The notes under the pieces are model-generated. The model did not search any database and was not told the DNA's origin. It saw nothing but the letters and a program-made list of their open reading frames with translations. A DNA stretch of 64,000 bases from Symsagittifera roscoffensis (taxonomy: Eukaryota; Xenacoelomorpha; Acoela; Convolutidae), in contig NC_087071.1 of assembly GCF_963678635.1 (NCBI RefSeq), forward strand, positions 39,697,797 through 39,761,796, in the 5' to 3' direction. Numbering within the stretch: the first letter of the stretch is position 1; the number at the start of each line of letters is the position of its first letter. Both the position numbers and the translations under genes were made by a program. Shown here piece by piece: positions 1 through 11,557 of this stretch.

Positions 1-417
1 TACACTGCAACGCACCCCAACTTCATCATTTCAAAACATTTCTCAAAAAAATACCCCAAATATACCATCAGTTTATTTAGGATCAACAACAACTTCTGAA
101 CAGATCCGAGAAAACCCCTTTAATACCCCAACTTCATCACAAAGACTCCCATATAGGAAAATATAAACATTTTCCCAAGGCAACAAAATTTGATCAGCGA
201 CCCGATAGATATCTCCTCAGATAACTCTGTATCGTTACCAGAATTTTTATCACTACCATCGATACCTTCAGTCGCAGGTCAAAACCAACAGCTAAATTCC
301 CCTCAAAATTCCCAAATCACCTAGATCCCAATTGTATTCAGTATTAGATTGGAATACCTTTTTACAGCCCCCTCCTCTTTTTGGCCGACACCTCAATAGT
401 AATTGACTCCATAATTG
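1..417 (+). repeat. Exact duplicate of 2,670-3,086 (ORFx segment of copy A)
   Basis: By eye this stretch is base-for-base the same as 2,670-3,086, although the surrounding element is heavily mutated. Identity ends at 417/3,086. Here it runs into pol C-terminal sequence; in the second copy it continues as ORFx. The left edge lies beyond the window, so its full length is unknown. It could be a late segmental duplication, gene conversion or an assembly join. Confidence 0.9.
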
Positions 418-1175
418 CACAAAGTTACTGTCAACATACTGAAGATTCAGTTTGTTACAGTTTACCACTCCCTACACATGACGAAGATCTTTTTCAGCAA
501 CCACAAATTTTGAAACTAGCCCCTGGAAGATATACAGAATGGATTTTGAATAGAGACAAAAAAACATAGTAATATTTATCAGAAGACTGCAAAAAAGTTT
601 TTGCAAAGACAAAACATTCGAAATTAAATCAATTCACGTTTTACACCGGCATCTAACCTGAAAATAGGAACGGAACTTTTGTTTTATCCGAAATTTATTA
701 AATTAATGATTAATCTCCAATAAGATACAACTTATCCGAATAGCACTGTTTCAAATGATCAAAAATTTACAAATTTTACATAAAAACTTAAAGACCAGAA
801 AAAAACAGAAATAGTACAGCGTCGAAATAATCTTTCACCAAACTACCCAAAAAAACAGGTCCTTTGAGAATTAACGCAGTAAGATTCCTCTACAGGACTA
901 AAACTCGTTGAGAAAATTACACAAAATAACAAAAGGCAACAAACACAAAACAATAATCAACCAAAATTTGCATCCAAAAAAAATGAAAAAAACCCCAAAC
1001 ACCCTCAAAAAAATTCAAAAACAGAGACTTAAACGTAAACACCAGGAAAACTTTATAAAACCGGAAATTAAAGTAATCAAAGCAACTTCTATCTTTTCGT
1101 CTTAAAAATCAACCACCAAGATATTACAAAATTTTTATCCCACAATCTAAAATACTAATTAAAGTAGAGCTCCAG
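418..1175 (+). pseudogene. Remnant of Pol C-terminus (integrase end), copy A
   Basis: Translated bases 418-567 match the last part of the first Pol segment of the intact element (ORF at 38,029-42,354): shared features are a Cys-Gln pair, a Thr-His-Asp-Glu-Asp block and a Thr-Glu-Trp-Ile-Leu-Asn block. The match runs past the place where the intact element has a TAA. Here that codon is ACA, so this relic preserves the ancestral sense reading. Downstream lie a basic Lys/Asn-rich stretch and a short match to the extreme Pol C-terminus near 1,110-1,150. Several frameshifts and stops make it non-functional. Confidence 0.72.
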
Positions 1176-1739
1176 GAACCCACTTGATCAATAAAAAAAT
1201 TTTTAGGTCATAGACGTTCATTTCCCCTCTTGAGCTAACTAGTTTAGAATCGGTCTATCAAAACCATTTCAACATCGACCCATTTCTTTTTCAACACCAC
1301 TATCATTAGCCGACATTTCTCGAAACAAAACTAGATTTTTAAGTATAACTGAAAACCTCAGGGCTAAAAGTAAGCACTAGCCTTCCATTTGACATCTTAA
1401 CTAAATATCATACAAATGTTGCACTCTCCTAATATCAATCAATACAAAAATCAACATTTTTTCTAAATTTTTACACCGCATTCTCCCAAAAAAAAACAAT
1501 AAAATAGCCATAAAATAGCCTAAAGCCGTTCTACCTCCCAAAACCCCAAATCATCTAAAAAAAACAAGAATTAGAAATTAAACAGCTATACACCCAGAGT
1601 TTCCTTCACCAAAAACTCTCCATATCCAATCTACATGTCAAAATTTAAAAAACTATTCGACCACACTTGGTTTCCACTTCGAAAAAAATCTAGTCATTAC
1701 TAACAAGTCAAAACTACGACAAAACAAGTCATTTTTCAA

Positions 1740-1868
1740 ATGCTTCTTTCCTTTTCAGTTCAACAATTTGAAATAATCATTTCAAATCTCCGATCAGTTT
1801 TTTCAACCCTTTTTCAAATTTGTATTTTTGCATTATCAATTTTTTCGAAATTGCAATTCGTTTTTTAA
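1740..1868 (+). pseudogene. Shortened relic of small membrane protein 1, copy A
   Basis: An ATG-initiated frame of 42 codons, strongly hydrophobic, lies at the same place relative to the next ORF as the 76-aa membrane ORF of the intact element (36,667-36,897). Both start Met-Leu and share a spaced pattern of Phe/Ile/Leu with an Asn-Leu pair about 14-20 residues in. It stops early compared with its 76-aa counterpart. Similarity is weak because the composition is simple; position is the better evidence. Confidence 0.5.
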
Positions 1869-1975
1869 AATTCTTGGCAGCTCATTTTAACTTTTCTATT
1901 CCCTCATAAAAACCTACCTCTCTCTCTGAAATCATTGACCATCTATTCAGGTAGGAATTTTAAACAATTTCATAA

Positions 1976-2161
1976 GTGATACAAAATCTACAAGTAAAAA
2001 CGACATTTTTTTCTTCTATCGTAATTTTTCTCATCTTTTTTGTTTCCCTAATTTTAAAAATTCTCAAACTTTTTAAGAAATCAATAATCATCTTCGCGTT
2101 AGCAACAATTTTGTTAATCATACTTACACAAGAATGTTTTAAAAAACATAAAATTAAGTAA
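1976..2161 (+). pseudogene. Relic of small membrane protein 2, copy A (start codon now GTG)
   Basis: The frame encodes about 61 residues with one or two membrane-spanning stretches and a basic C-terminus. It is clearly homologous to the 62-aa ORF at 36,482-36,670: both contain the nonapeptide FALATILLI followed by an acidic residue and a Lys-His-Lys tail. The start position holds GTG where the intact element has ATG, but the frame has no internal stop despite extensive decay around it. No known family is recognised. Confidence 0.72.
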
Positions 2162-3215
2162 ATCAGGTAAACAACAAAATTTCAAAGTTGCTAATTCTCA
2201 CCCAATTAAGAAGGAATCCCCACCAACCACTACATCCCAAGACTCCCCGAAAAAAACCACATCTACCCAATCAAGTCAACCCCAAACCTCAACACGTATC
2301 TCCTTTCTCGAATGTTCAGACACATTTGGAGAAAAACAAGCATCAAAATCTGGACCATTAATACCAGCCAATGGTTCACTTAGAGTTGTTTGACGAATTG
2401 CTGCTTTTAATGGTTCAGATTAAGATGATCTGAACCATTAGTACTAGCCTTTCGTCAAGCAACCCTAAGTGAACCACAATTCGAGCCAACATATCACATT
2501 TACCCCTCAGTCCAACAAGACCTTAGCAGAACCAGACATCTAAGTCAAAACCAAAATTTAACAACTACAAAAGGCAGACAAATTTTTTACCCCCGACGAA
2601 ATCGAAATCTCACAACCTTACCAACACACCATCATGCTCATCATCGATATCTCTAGATCTTTCAAGTATTACACTGCAACGCACCCCAACTTCATCATTT
2701 CAAAACATTTCTCAAAAAAATACCCCAAATATACCATCAGTTTATTTAGGATCAACAACAACTTCTGAACAGATCCGAGAAAACCCCTTTAATACCCCAA
2801 CTTCATCACAAAGACTCCCATATAGGAAAATATAAACATTTTCCCAAGGCAACAAAATTTGATCAGCGACCCGATAGATATCTCCTCAGATAACTCTGTA
2901 TCGTTACCAGAATTTTTATCACTACCATCGATACCTTCAGTCGCAGGTCAAAACCAACAGCTAAATTCCCCTCAAAATTCCCAAATCACCTAGATCCCAA
3001 TTGTATTCAGTATTAGATTGGAATACCTTTTTACAGCCCCCTCCTCTTTTTGGCCGACACCTCAATAGTAATTGACTCCATAATTGGGCACTAAACAGAG
3101 TACAATAAGGACACGATATTCATAGAGATATTCAAGAGCATTATAAACAAATCGTTACCCAAAGTAACTCAACCTTAAATTTTGAAATAACAGGGTCATA
3201 CAAATTTAAACAAAA
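2162..3215 (+). pseudogene. ORFx relic, copy A (Ser/Thr/Pro-rich protein of unknown function)
   Basis: Translation shows collinear blocks shared with the ATG-less frame at 35,343-36,473 of the intact element. They include a Ser-Glu-Gln-Ile-Arg-Glu-Asn-Pro-Phe block, an Asp-Pro-Ile-Asp-Ile-Ser block, a Leu-Pro-Glu..Leu-Ser-Leu-Pro-Ser block and a Leu-Asp-Trp-Asn-Thr-Phe block. Frame breaks occur at about 2,390 and again near 3,110. An imperfect inverted repeat lies near 2,370-2,460. I see no methionine codon in the recognisable in-frame parts, as in the intact copy. The end of ORFx and the beginning of env are missing at a deletion near 3,205-3,225. Confidence 0.75.
2670..3086 (+). repeat. Second copy of the duplicate found at 1-417
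   Basis: Lies in the collinear ORFx position, so this is probably the original copy. No base difference from 1-417 was found by eye. Confidence 0.9.
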
Positions 3216-4850
3216 AATTCTCGAATCATGGCGCAACCGGACGTTTAACATATAATCTACTCAATAAAAACTCGATATTACACATTGTAATCAAAAAAAT
3301 TTTAAATTGTAAAGCTGACACCAGAAATAGAAAGCTACCAAGAATTTTGTTTTTTGATGATAAATCAATGAAAAACTCAATGATAAAAAAAAACATTTAA
3401 TTCGCAATTTAAGAGATGATACCACACTGTATCAGGTAATCCCCTTGCCATGTAAAAATGATCAAGGCTATTGCGATCCTGCTACACGAACACAGGCAGG
3501 CAATCATAGTTTGGCTACCTGAGGACACATGCACCACATTTCGTTTCGCTAAATTTCGCGCAAGAATGATAAATTTTCAGAACAAATATTTTGTCGAATC
3601 TGTTCTGTTTTAAAAATTCAAACCTGATCAAATCAGATCAAATTCAAACAAATATAAAAAAAAAGATGATACAGAAATTAAAATAACACGTTTTCAAGTT
3701 TACCCTGAAACAGAAGTAGCAAGTAAATCTCCCAAACCGCCTTTCCGTATACATTACTCGGAAAATTTGTCAAACGCGAAAAAGGTTTTGACATAGAACC
3801 AGGCAAGCTAAAACTCGAAACAGCACATCCATATGAAATTAGATAAGACGAAAAAACCTATCTACCAGTAAAATTCTCTGAAACTATGTGAAAATCTGGT
3901 CGTAAAACCATACAGAAAAAAAAGACAGTACAAGTTTACAAGAACTTTCACTAATGAATAACACCTAGTTTGGCGCAATCCACAACGATATTCATCTTAA
4001 AATGATACCAGATGATTTTACAATCGGTAGAATTTTTCAAGAAATGTCAATTTCCGAATTACAACACTTCATCACTTATGCGAACTCGAAAGAACACAAA
4101 TACTGAATTAACTCGCTTTAGCAGCACTTAAAATACCGTACGCTGGATACCTTTTATAATGCAACCGCCCTAACTTCATTGTCTATGAATGAAACATACT
4201 TTGGTATTACACCTGCACTAAAATTTTCACCACTTTATGTTTTTGAAGACAAAAAATGTTACCATCAAATCCCTTTGTTTGAATAAAATAAAGTTTATTT
4301 TGTAGATACAGTATCAAGACGCACAAAACAGCCACAACGTAGTACATCCTAATCCAAGTGAAGACAAACTTTATAGCTCATCCCACATCCTACTCTCATG
4401 TCACCCTTAAAAAAACTTAGTCGAGAGCATTCGCGCAACTACTCGTAATCCAAACATAGGCCTACAATCAAAAGGCATTTACTCAAAGTCCGATATACAA
4501 CATCACATTCGAATACAACAACATCCAGAACTCCTCACTAAAATGGTTGCAATACAAAGGCAATCAATCGAACAAAGCTTAGGAAAACTAGTTGGAACAG
4601 CAGGCTTCTCCGATATCTATAGACAAGACTACAGCAGATAATTTAAAGATATTTAAGACTATTTATAAATATATATCTGAACGGTAAAAGACACCATCCA
4701 AAAAATGTTTCACCAAAAAAAATTTTTTATCAAAGAGGAACTCCTAGATTTCATACTTTGGCCTTTATATCTTAGAAAGGTTGACTATGTTTTGCGCAAT
4801 TTTTGATTTTATAAGATTTCTATAAATCTCATATAACACTCCATCAAGCA
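3216..4850 (+). pseudogene. Env-like glycoprotein relic, copy A, N-terminus deleted
   Basis: Homologous to the 872-aa env-like ORF at 32,737-35,355. The match begins around residue 185 of the intact protein (a Gly-Arg-Leu-Thr-Tyr block) and continues through the Pro-Cys-Lys-Asn-Asp-Gln-Gly block, the Phe-Gln-Glu-Met-Ser block and the region before the C-terminal membrane segments. Signal peptide and first ectodomain part are gone. There are many stops and frameshifts. The piece around 3,950-4,170 corresponds to the env segment reused in the tandem array at 50-56 kb. Confidence 0.8.
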
Positions 4851-4854
4851 AAAA

Positions 4855-6480
4855 TTGACAACTTATATGAACAAATTTAAAAACAACAATACACAAAACA
4901 TTTTTGATCTCAAAACAATAATCTTTTTAACCCACGATGAGCCGACTGATTGGATTCCTCAACTGTTTCTATCCCTATCTTTTGAACATCCAACGCCACT
5001 TCTCCATCATTTTACTCTTAGACCTAACCTTTCACTAAGTTTTTTTTACTAAATCACCAAGCATGATCTCAGACGGTTTAACTCGAATAGTTTTTAACAC
5101 CATATCTAGTTGCGATAGTTTCGATGTTAAAAAACTCGACGACTTTCTAGACTCCGTACCCAGCCTTACGAAATTTTCTTAACCGCCCTTCCAACCCTTT
5201 ATTTCCCCGCTTCCTGATGAATTTCCCCAACCCCTCTTCATACACTGACGCTACCTCTATCCTTTTTCCTCTGTCGAGTAACAAACTCGACGCACCCAGC
5301 CCCATTACAGACGATCAATTTCAGCATTACTCAACAGATAAATTTTTAACTCAACAATAACAGCTTCATAAAACACAAAAAGCATTAAAAACTCACCAGC
5401 TAACCCATTCAGCCTCAATATGCGAATCTTCAACCCCTTCTGTTCAGATTGCACCCACAAGAGCACAGAGACTTTTTAAATAACACTACTCCTCAATTCT
5501 TTATTAGTCCGCCACGTTTATCCCGATTATACTCCCACCACCCTCAACACTCTATTACCCCAGAAGTTTTAATTTACACTTTATCATGTTTCGCTCAAAA
5601 TACATACTATACTACAGACAATTAAAACCAACTGAGATTATTCGTTGATGAGAATGTGCTAGTTCCCACACTCTCCTGGATCACCTACTACAATTTTACT
5701 GACCCACTGAAACGTCGCTTGAAAAATAACCCCTAAGATAAAAAAATTCTGTCAATCCATCATTCACCAAATCACCGCCGCACTTTACGAAAATCAATTC
5801 ATTACCATCGTCTTAAATCAGACAATAGATAGATTCAGAGAACCAAGCACTAATCAATTTAATTTTAACCATTACGATCATGCTGGCCAGGTATATGCAA
5901 GATAGCCCAAACTACGACAATCCAAACACTAATCCTCAATTATCAGAAAACTTTTTCATTAAACCAGACTATATATATTCCATCTACATATATTATAGGT
6001 TCAAACAATAACATTATATAGACAACTCACCATCCGTAGCCCACATAATCGTTCCATGTTCATTAACTCAAAATACCATATTTCTTAAGTTTCACATTTT
6101 GCATCAAATCTACTAAGTGGTACGACATCCTCCGTAATTGTGAACCCGTTTTCTAGATGTATATGTTTTGCCCACTGAAGAACACCTTCTCAATCGACGG
6201 CGCCCGTCCAATCATTACTCTCCAAAAAACTTTACAGCCCATTGAAATAACCCTGCTCGAACACATTCACAATATTAAATCAAATCACAATCTTTATAAC
6301 CTAATGGAAAAAACGAATCAGGAAATTTCAACATTTACCAAAGAATTAAACATCATCAGAGCGCCTCTTTGGCCTCTGCTTCGCACTAAAAACGTAATCC
6401 GCATGCTTCTAGTAACATGTGACACATCAACTTTAGTCTCCCCTGGATTGTTCCCCAGAGCCGGACCCTCGTAAGTATTA
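4855..6480 (+). pseudogene. Relic of the last ORF (Ser/Thr/Pro-rich protein), copy A
   Basis: Corresponds to the 601-aa ORF at 30,935-32,740. The start region (about 4,930) keeps an Ala/Thr-His-Asp-Glu-Pro-Thr block in the overlapping env-end frame. The best-preserved part is 6,157-6,440, where more than 80 codons align with the C-terminus of the intact ORF (shared Met-Tyr-x-Phe-Cys-Pro, Gln-Pro-Ile-Glu-Ile and Leu-Trp-Pro-Leu-Leu blocks). Elsewhere it is interrupted by stops. No known domain is recognised. Confidence 0.75.
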
Positions 6481-7749
6481 TCTTACCCTCGTAAGTTTTA
6501 TTCCCCAAAGCCGAACTCTCGAGTCTTACTATTATCACTATAGCAAATAAAACATGACATGCACCATAATTACACGTGTTTTTCAAATTTTTTTTTTTAG
6601 ATTTCAGAAGTCACTGATCTAAAAGAATAGAACTAAAGCAAAAATCGCAAACTTCTTGAAAAAATTTTAAAAAATGAATTATCCAAGTGAAGTAAGTTTA
6701 ATACAAATGTACTAAAACGAAAATCGAAAATTCTGTCGTAAATAAAGTGACTTAACAAAAAGGCAAAAGAAATTACACTGAACTAACTTATTTTATATGT
6801 GCTGCTTTCATAATATTTCTCATTTACTCGCCGACAGTTCACGCACTCTAACGATCGCACTCTCAAAAATCTATAACTCGCCCACGTAGAATTGGTAAAT
6901 AAATGAATTTCAAGTTTTGACTTCAACTGATATCAACTCTAACTTGTTTTCACGCGTTTCAAACTTTCCCTTAACCTAGTTGGTAAGAGTTCTTGGCAAG
7001 CTTAAACTAACCAACGCAGCTTACTAATGTATAAGAAAGTCCTACGGTACTCAGACCAGATTAAACCAACATTAAAACTGAATACTTTGGTCTTTTCAAA
7101 CCACCTAAAACACCAAAATGTCAAAAGACAAAACCCAAAACACAACAATCCGTTAGTGGTAAAAACACAACCAAAGGCAAAAAAGAGAAAAAATTCCAAA
7201 AAAAAACAAAAATTTGAACAGAAAAAGAGACTCTGCTCAAAGGGACAGAACAAATATACTCCCTGGCCCAGCCACCCAGTAGCATGCTCTAGAGTCGGTC
7301 TTCTAACCCACCGTGCTACGCCACGCTTATGACCCACACTCAGGTTTGGATGAGAGTTGCTTCAGGGTGAGCAGTTTTTTGAAAAAACCCAAACTAAATA
7401 AAAAGCATTTGCGAAAACAGCTAATAATTTTGATAACTAAAACTGATCTCACTAACAAAATATATATTTTTTATGCAATGAAAAAACTTTCTTAGAGCAA
7501 ACGGAACCAGCAGCAAAAGGAGATGAAAACGCGATGTATTCAGTCTCTGGAATGGCATATCTATTGGTTTGTTGCCGTAGTCACAGCCCTCACAGGATTT
7601 AAAGTATGAACCCAACATTTCAGCAAAGGTACCCCTTGAAGAAGAACAATGGTAAACTCGGTGTGGGCTTCACATACATATCTTAGTCACTTGGCGCGAA
7701 TGGGTGGAACCAGTTTAAAACTAGTATTTATAACCATTCATATTCTTGG
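6481..7749 (+). other. 3' non-coding region of copy A
   Basis: Between the last ORF relic and the LTR. It aligns with the corresponding 1.6-kb region of the intact element in its distal part: a Lys-rich pseudo-frame, then a tRNA-like module, then an A-rich stretch. The basic 101-codon frame at 7,027-7,332 is not evidently a gene, since its counterpart in the intact element is broken. Confidence 0.55.
7255..7335 (-). other. tRNA/SINE-like module, antisense to copy A
   Basis: Read on minus, an A-box-like 12-mer (TAGCACGGTGGG, 11 of 12 positions of the Pol III A-box consensus TRGCNNAGYNGG) is followed by GAGCATGCT and a GGGCCAGG segment. The same arrangement occurs at about 30,018-30,095 on plus, again antisense to its element, and a diverged form occurs in each R unit of the 8.8-17.8 kb array. 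There is no convincing B box. Confidence 0.45.
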
Positions 7750-8130
7750 TGGAACTATCCCTATAAAAATTTTCTGCTTACCAATGATAATCCATAGCTA
7801 ACGCTGACAATTATTTGTAGTGCTGAAAATCTCGACTCGTAATTTCAGCAACAGACCAATTTGAAGATAACTTAGAATACAGTTGTACTCCTTTGGAACA
7901 AGTTCCATTTAACTAACTCGCAAATTCCAGTATACACTAGATCTATTGAGACTAGGAGACATAAGAGTAAGATTAAGATTGGTATTAGACTAAAAATTGC
8001 ACGAATCTATCCGGCCGAAATTTAGATTGCGTGACGAATAGACTGTATCGTATCCAAAGTTACTCTATGAGTGAGCCACCTCGGAGTGAGCCACCTCTAT
8101 GAGTGAGCCACTCTATGAGGGGCCAACTCA
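7750..8130 (+). repeat. 3' LTR of copy A
   Basis: Begins TGGAAC and ends CAACTCA, matching in reverse complement the 410-bp LTRs at 28,909 and 47,394. Shared blocks include the GTGCTGAAA..TTTCAGCA palindrome region, the CTAGATCTATTGAG block and the GCACGAATCTATCCGGCCG block. Near its end a short segment (GTGAGCCACCTC-type) has been triplicated. It is diverged and shorter (381 bp). Confidence 0.82.
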
Positions 8131-8828
8131 GTATTTACAATTAACACTTAAGGATTAGTTATCGAATATGACTGGTTAATAATATCACATTACAACCAGG
8201 TAGAAAGCAGGATGTAATCAAGTGAAGGAAATTTCAATCGAGTGGCACTCATCTGGGTTAACCTAAAGTTTGAGAAAAAAAATAAAACTGCCTGAAACAG
8301 AAAGTTTTCAGCTTGATGGATGATGTGTAATTTCTATTTTGCGTATCTCTTCTCGGTTGGGCAACGTTGTTTTAACATGGTGCAGGTATGGAGAGTTTCG
8401 TTGTGTCTGTTCAACCTGAGTAGCAGTAGATGCCTCATGGGTATGTTACACGCGGCCAGAGATGGCTAAGAGCATTTTTTACATTGTTTTTTCCCCTAAA
8501 GTTTCAGATCTCAAAGCTATGGTCAATTGACACATGGCTTATTTAGAAGTAAAAAATACATACTTTTTGTTTTGCGAGAAAACTGTACGTCAATGTTCGT
8601 TTTCAGTGACCATACGAAGCTTGTTCAAGATTTTTCATCTTCCTCGTTTGGTGATTCGTAGCAAGAAGAAACACAGACACGCTTCTTTGAAAATTCATTT
8701 GGAATGCAAACCTTGTAAAACGTCTAAGACATCCTTAAGAAGGCTAGACTAGAGTTTAGAAAATTAGAAACAATTTTTTTTTGCATTTTTTGTTGTTTAA
8801 AAGCGGCTTACTTTCAACAAAATTAAAA
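8131..8828. other. No gene seen between copy A and the R/S array
   Basis: AT-rich sequence without a supportable gene. The 72-codon frame at 8,534-8,752 has no recognisable product and no repeat counterpart. Confidence 0.5.
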
Positions 8829-9953
8829 TGGTTGTTGACTGTTTAAATGAAGGATAAAATTGAGGCCGGCTACGGAGCTTGCTAAGTCATCCACCGGTGG
8901 AGTAGGCCAGTAATTAGGGATATTGAAGGAGGTTTTTTCTTGAAGGATGACAATTTTAAGTTACTCTTTTGTTCTGTTATTGTTTATCCCTATCTAGGGT
9001 AGTGAGACTGTGATTTTTTGTAGACAGCTTTGTGTGATAGTTGTAATAACCTGCAATTTTCCTTCCAGATTAGTTCATTTTTCGTCTTAAGCTTTTGTCA
9101 GTTTTAAACAGAAAAAATAATGTGGTTTGGGCTATATACATTTGTACACTGCCCAAGTCGAGATTTTTCACCTAGTTTGAAGCAAGAATTGAGCGGCTTG
9201 AGCGTTTTTTTTAGACAATTACGCTCACAATCTTGCTTCAAAATGAGCGGTTTTTGAATGGTTTATCTAAAAAAAAAACCGCTCAAAAACCGCGCAAGAG
9301 TAGCCGTAGTTCAGTTCATGTTCATTTTGAGCAAGAGTAACCGCTCAAAAACCGCTGTAGTTCATGTCATCATTCGATGGCGTTTCATAACTGCGGCTCC
9401 GGTTAGCTCATATTCAAAAGGTTTCAATTGGGTTCATGAATAAATCAATTACTTTTAGTTTGAAACGATATGAACACCATCAATTTTACCTTCGCTCTTT
9501 TCTGTTTCTGTTGTTTGAATAAAGCTCAAATGGCAAAGGCTTTGCTGCTGCAGCGAAATTTAGGGTCCAGAACAAAGAGGTTGTTTGTATAAGTTGTTGA
9601 AAATTCGACAGAAGCAGTGTACTATTTTTTTTAATTATTTTTTTTCACAAACAATTAAATTCCGAACAACCGCTTGGTTAAATATGCATGCTGCTGAGAA
9701 ATGGAATAATCTTAAATAGTTAGAAATCAACACTTACACTGGCGTGTTTATAGAGAAATATACTTTGTATAATTAAACTTGAATAAAACAATTTTTTTAG
9801 AGATAAAAAAACCTCGAAAAGAACTAATGGATCTGTCAAAAGGAAAATTTTCGCTAGTTTTAGAAAAAATATACCTGTTTTTCTTGATTTGCTATTTCAG
9901 TAACATCTCTTGTTTTTTTAACCCTTTTCCAGATCTACATCGGAAAATTGAGA
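8829..9953 (+). repeat. R unit 1 (short form, 1,125 bp)
   Basis: First unit of the array; it begins with TGGTTGTTGACTG and recurs at 9,954, 14,616 and 16,233. It carries the tRNA-like GGCCGGCTACGGAGC module near its start. A hairpin at 9,177-9,242 has roughly 20-nt arms around TTTGAAGCAAGA, and several GAGCGGTTT motifs occur in both orientations. Compared with longer units it lacks about 500 bp of the distal part. Confidence 0.85.
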
Positions 9954-11557
9954 TGGTTGTTCACTGTTTAAATGAAGCTTAAAATTGAGGCCGGCTACGG
10001 AGCTTGCTAAGTCCTCCACCGGTGGAGTAGTCCAGTAACGAGGGATATTGAAGGAGGTTTTTTCTTGAAGGATGACAATTTTAAGTTACTTTTTTGTTCT
10101 GTTTTTGTTTATCCCTATTTAGGGCAGTGACACTGTGATTTTTTTGTAGACAGTTTTGTGTGATAGTTGTAACATTCTGCAATTTTCTTTTCAGATTAGT
10201 TCATTTTTCGTCTTAAGCTTTTGTCAGTGTTTTAAACAGAAAAAAAAATGTGGTTTGGGCTATATACATTTGTAGACTGCCCGAGTCGAGATTTTTTACC
10301 TGAATTGAAGCAAGTTTTGAGCGGTTTGAGCGGTTTTTTTAGACAATTACGCTCAAAATCGTGCTTCAAAATGAGCAGTTTGAGCGGTTTTCGAACGGTT
10401 TATCTAAAAAACCGCTCAAAAAGTTCAGTTCATGTTCATTTTGAGCACGAGTAACCGCTCAAAAAACAAGTAGTTCATGTCATCATTTGGTGGCGTTTCA
10501 TAACTGCGGCTCCGGTTAGCTCATATTCAAAAGGTTTCAATTGGGTTCATGAATAAATCAATTACTTTTAGTTTGAAACGATATGAACACCATCAATTTT
10601 ACCTTCGCTCTTTTCTGTTTCTGTTGTTTCAATAAAGCTCAAATGGCAAATGCTTTGCTGCTGCAGCGAAATTTAGGGTCCAGAACAAAGAGGTTGTTTG
10701 TATAATTTGTTGAAAATTCGACAGAAGCAGTGTACTATTTTTTTTAATTGTTTTTTTTTCACAAACAATTAAATTCCGAACAACCGCTTGGTTAAATATG
10801 CATGCTGCTGAGAAATGGAATAATCTTAAATAGTTAGAAATCAACACTTACACTGGCGTGTTTATAGAGAAATATACTTTGTATAATTAAACTTGAATAA
10901 AACCATTTTTTTAGAGATAAAAAAATCTCGAAAAGAACTTGTGAATCTGTCAAAAGGAAAATTTTCGCTAGTTTTAGAAAAAATATACCTGTTTTTCTTG
11001 ATTGATCCATGTTTTCACAAATCGTTTCGGTAAAAATGATAATCTTATCAGTCGCAGATTTGTTTTACTGAAATTCGAATTGGTAGACGTTTAAAAACAA
11101 ATTTTGTTTAAGTTACTACATGTTTCGGTTCAAAAGGAACGTTTACAAACTTTTGAAAGCGTGTTTGTCACAAAAATAATGCTGCAATTTTAGGCATTTT
11201 TTCATACCTTTTTCGAAAACAGGGGTGATATATCCGTTTTTGAGGACAAATGGAAACTGGTTTTGTATTAAACTTTAACTTATTGCAATTGGAGGTGTTA
11301 CGATAGAACATTACCTTGTTGACGGCAAAAACTTGTATTGCCACTGTAAATTTATTCAAGGATAGCACATCTGTTTCTTCGAAAATTTTTGATCTATAAC
11401 GCAACGAAAATCAAAAACTGCTATTGTAGTTTATTCTTTTATTTTTCGGTGTATATGCGCACCATTAGAAAAACCCAGTTTTTAAAAAAAATTGATTCAA
11501 ATGATTTGATTTTTCAGTAACATTTCTTGATTTTTTGCCCTTTTCCAGATCTACATC
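9954..11557 (+). repeat. R unit 2 (long form)
   Basis: Same order as R unit 1 but with the longer distal segment (about 11,000-11,550). It ends at CCTTTTCCAGATCTACATCG, where S unit 1 takes over. The GAGCGGTTT cluster lies at about 10,315-10,470. Confidence 0.85.

Larger units (their letters stand above)
1..8130 (+). mobile_element. Decayed env-bearing Ty3/gypsy-type LTR element (copy A), 5' part outside or rearranged
   Basis: Plus-strand relic of the same family as the element at 28,909-47,803. In order it holds a pol C-terminal remnant, two tiny hydrophobic ORFs, an ORFx-like frame, env-like sequence, the last-ORF sequence, a 3' non-coding region and a TG..CA LTR. Each part is recognised by translated similarity to the intact element, and the order is the same. 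The coding frames are broken by many stops and frameshifts. The front is abnormal: bases 1-417 repeat an ORFx segment that also lies in its proper place at 2,670-3,086, and gag plus most of pol are absent. The 5' LTR is not in the window, so no target-site duplication can be checked. Confidence 0.88.

Noticed and set aside
7027-7332. 101-codon Lys-rich plus frame in copy A
   Set aside because: The aligned stretch of the intact element has stops, and the end of the frame is the antisense of the tRNA-like module, so it is not coding.
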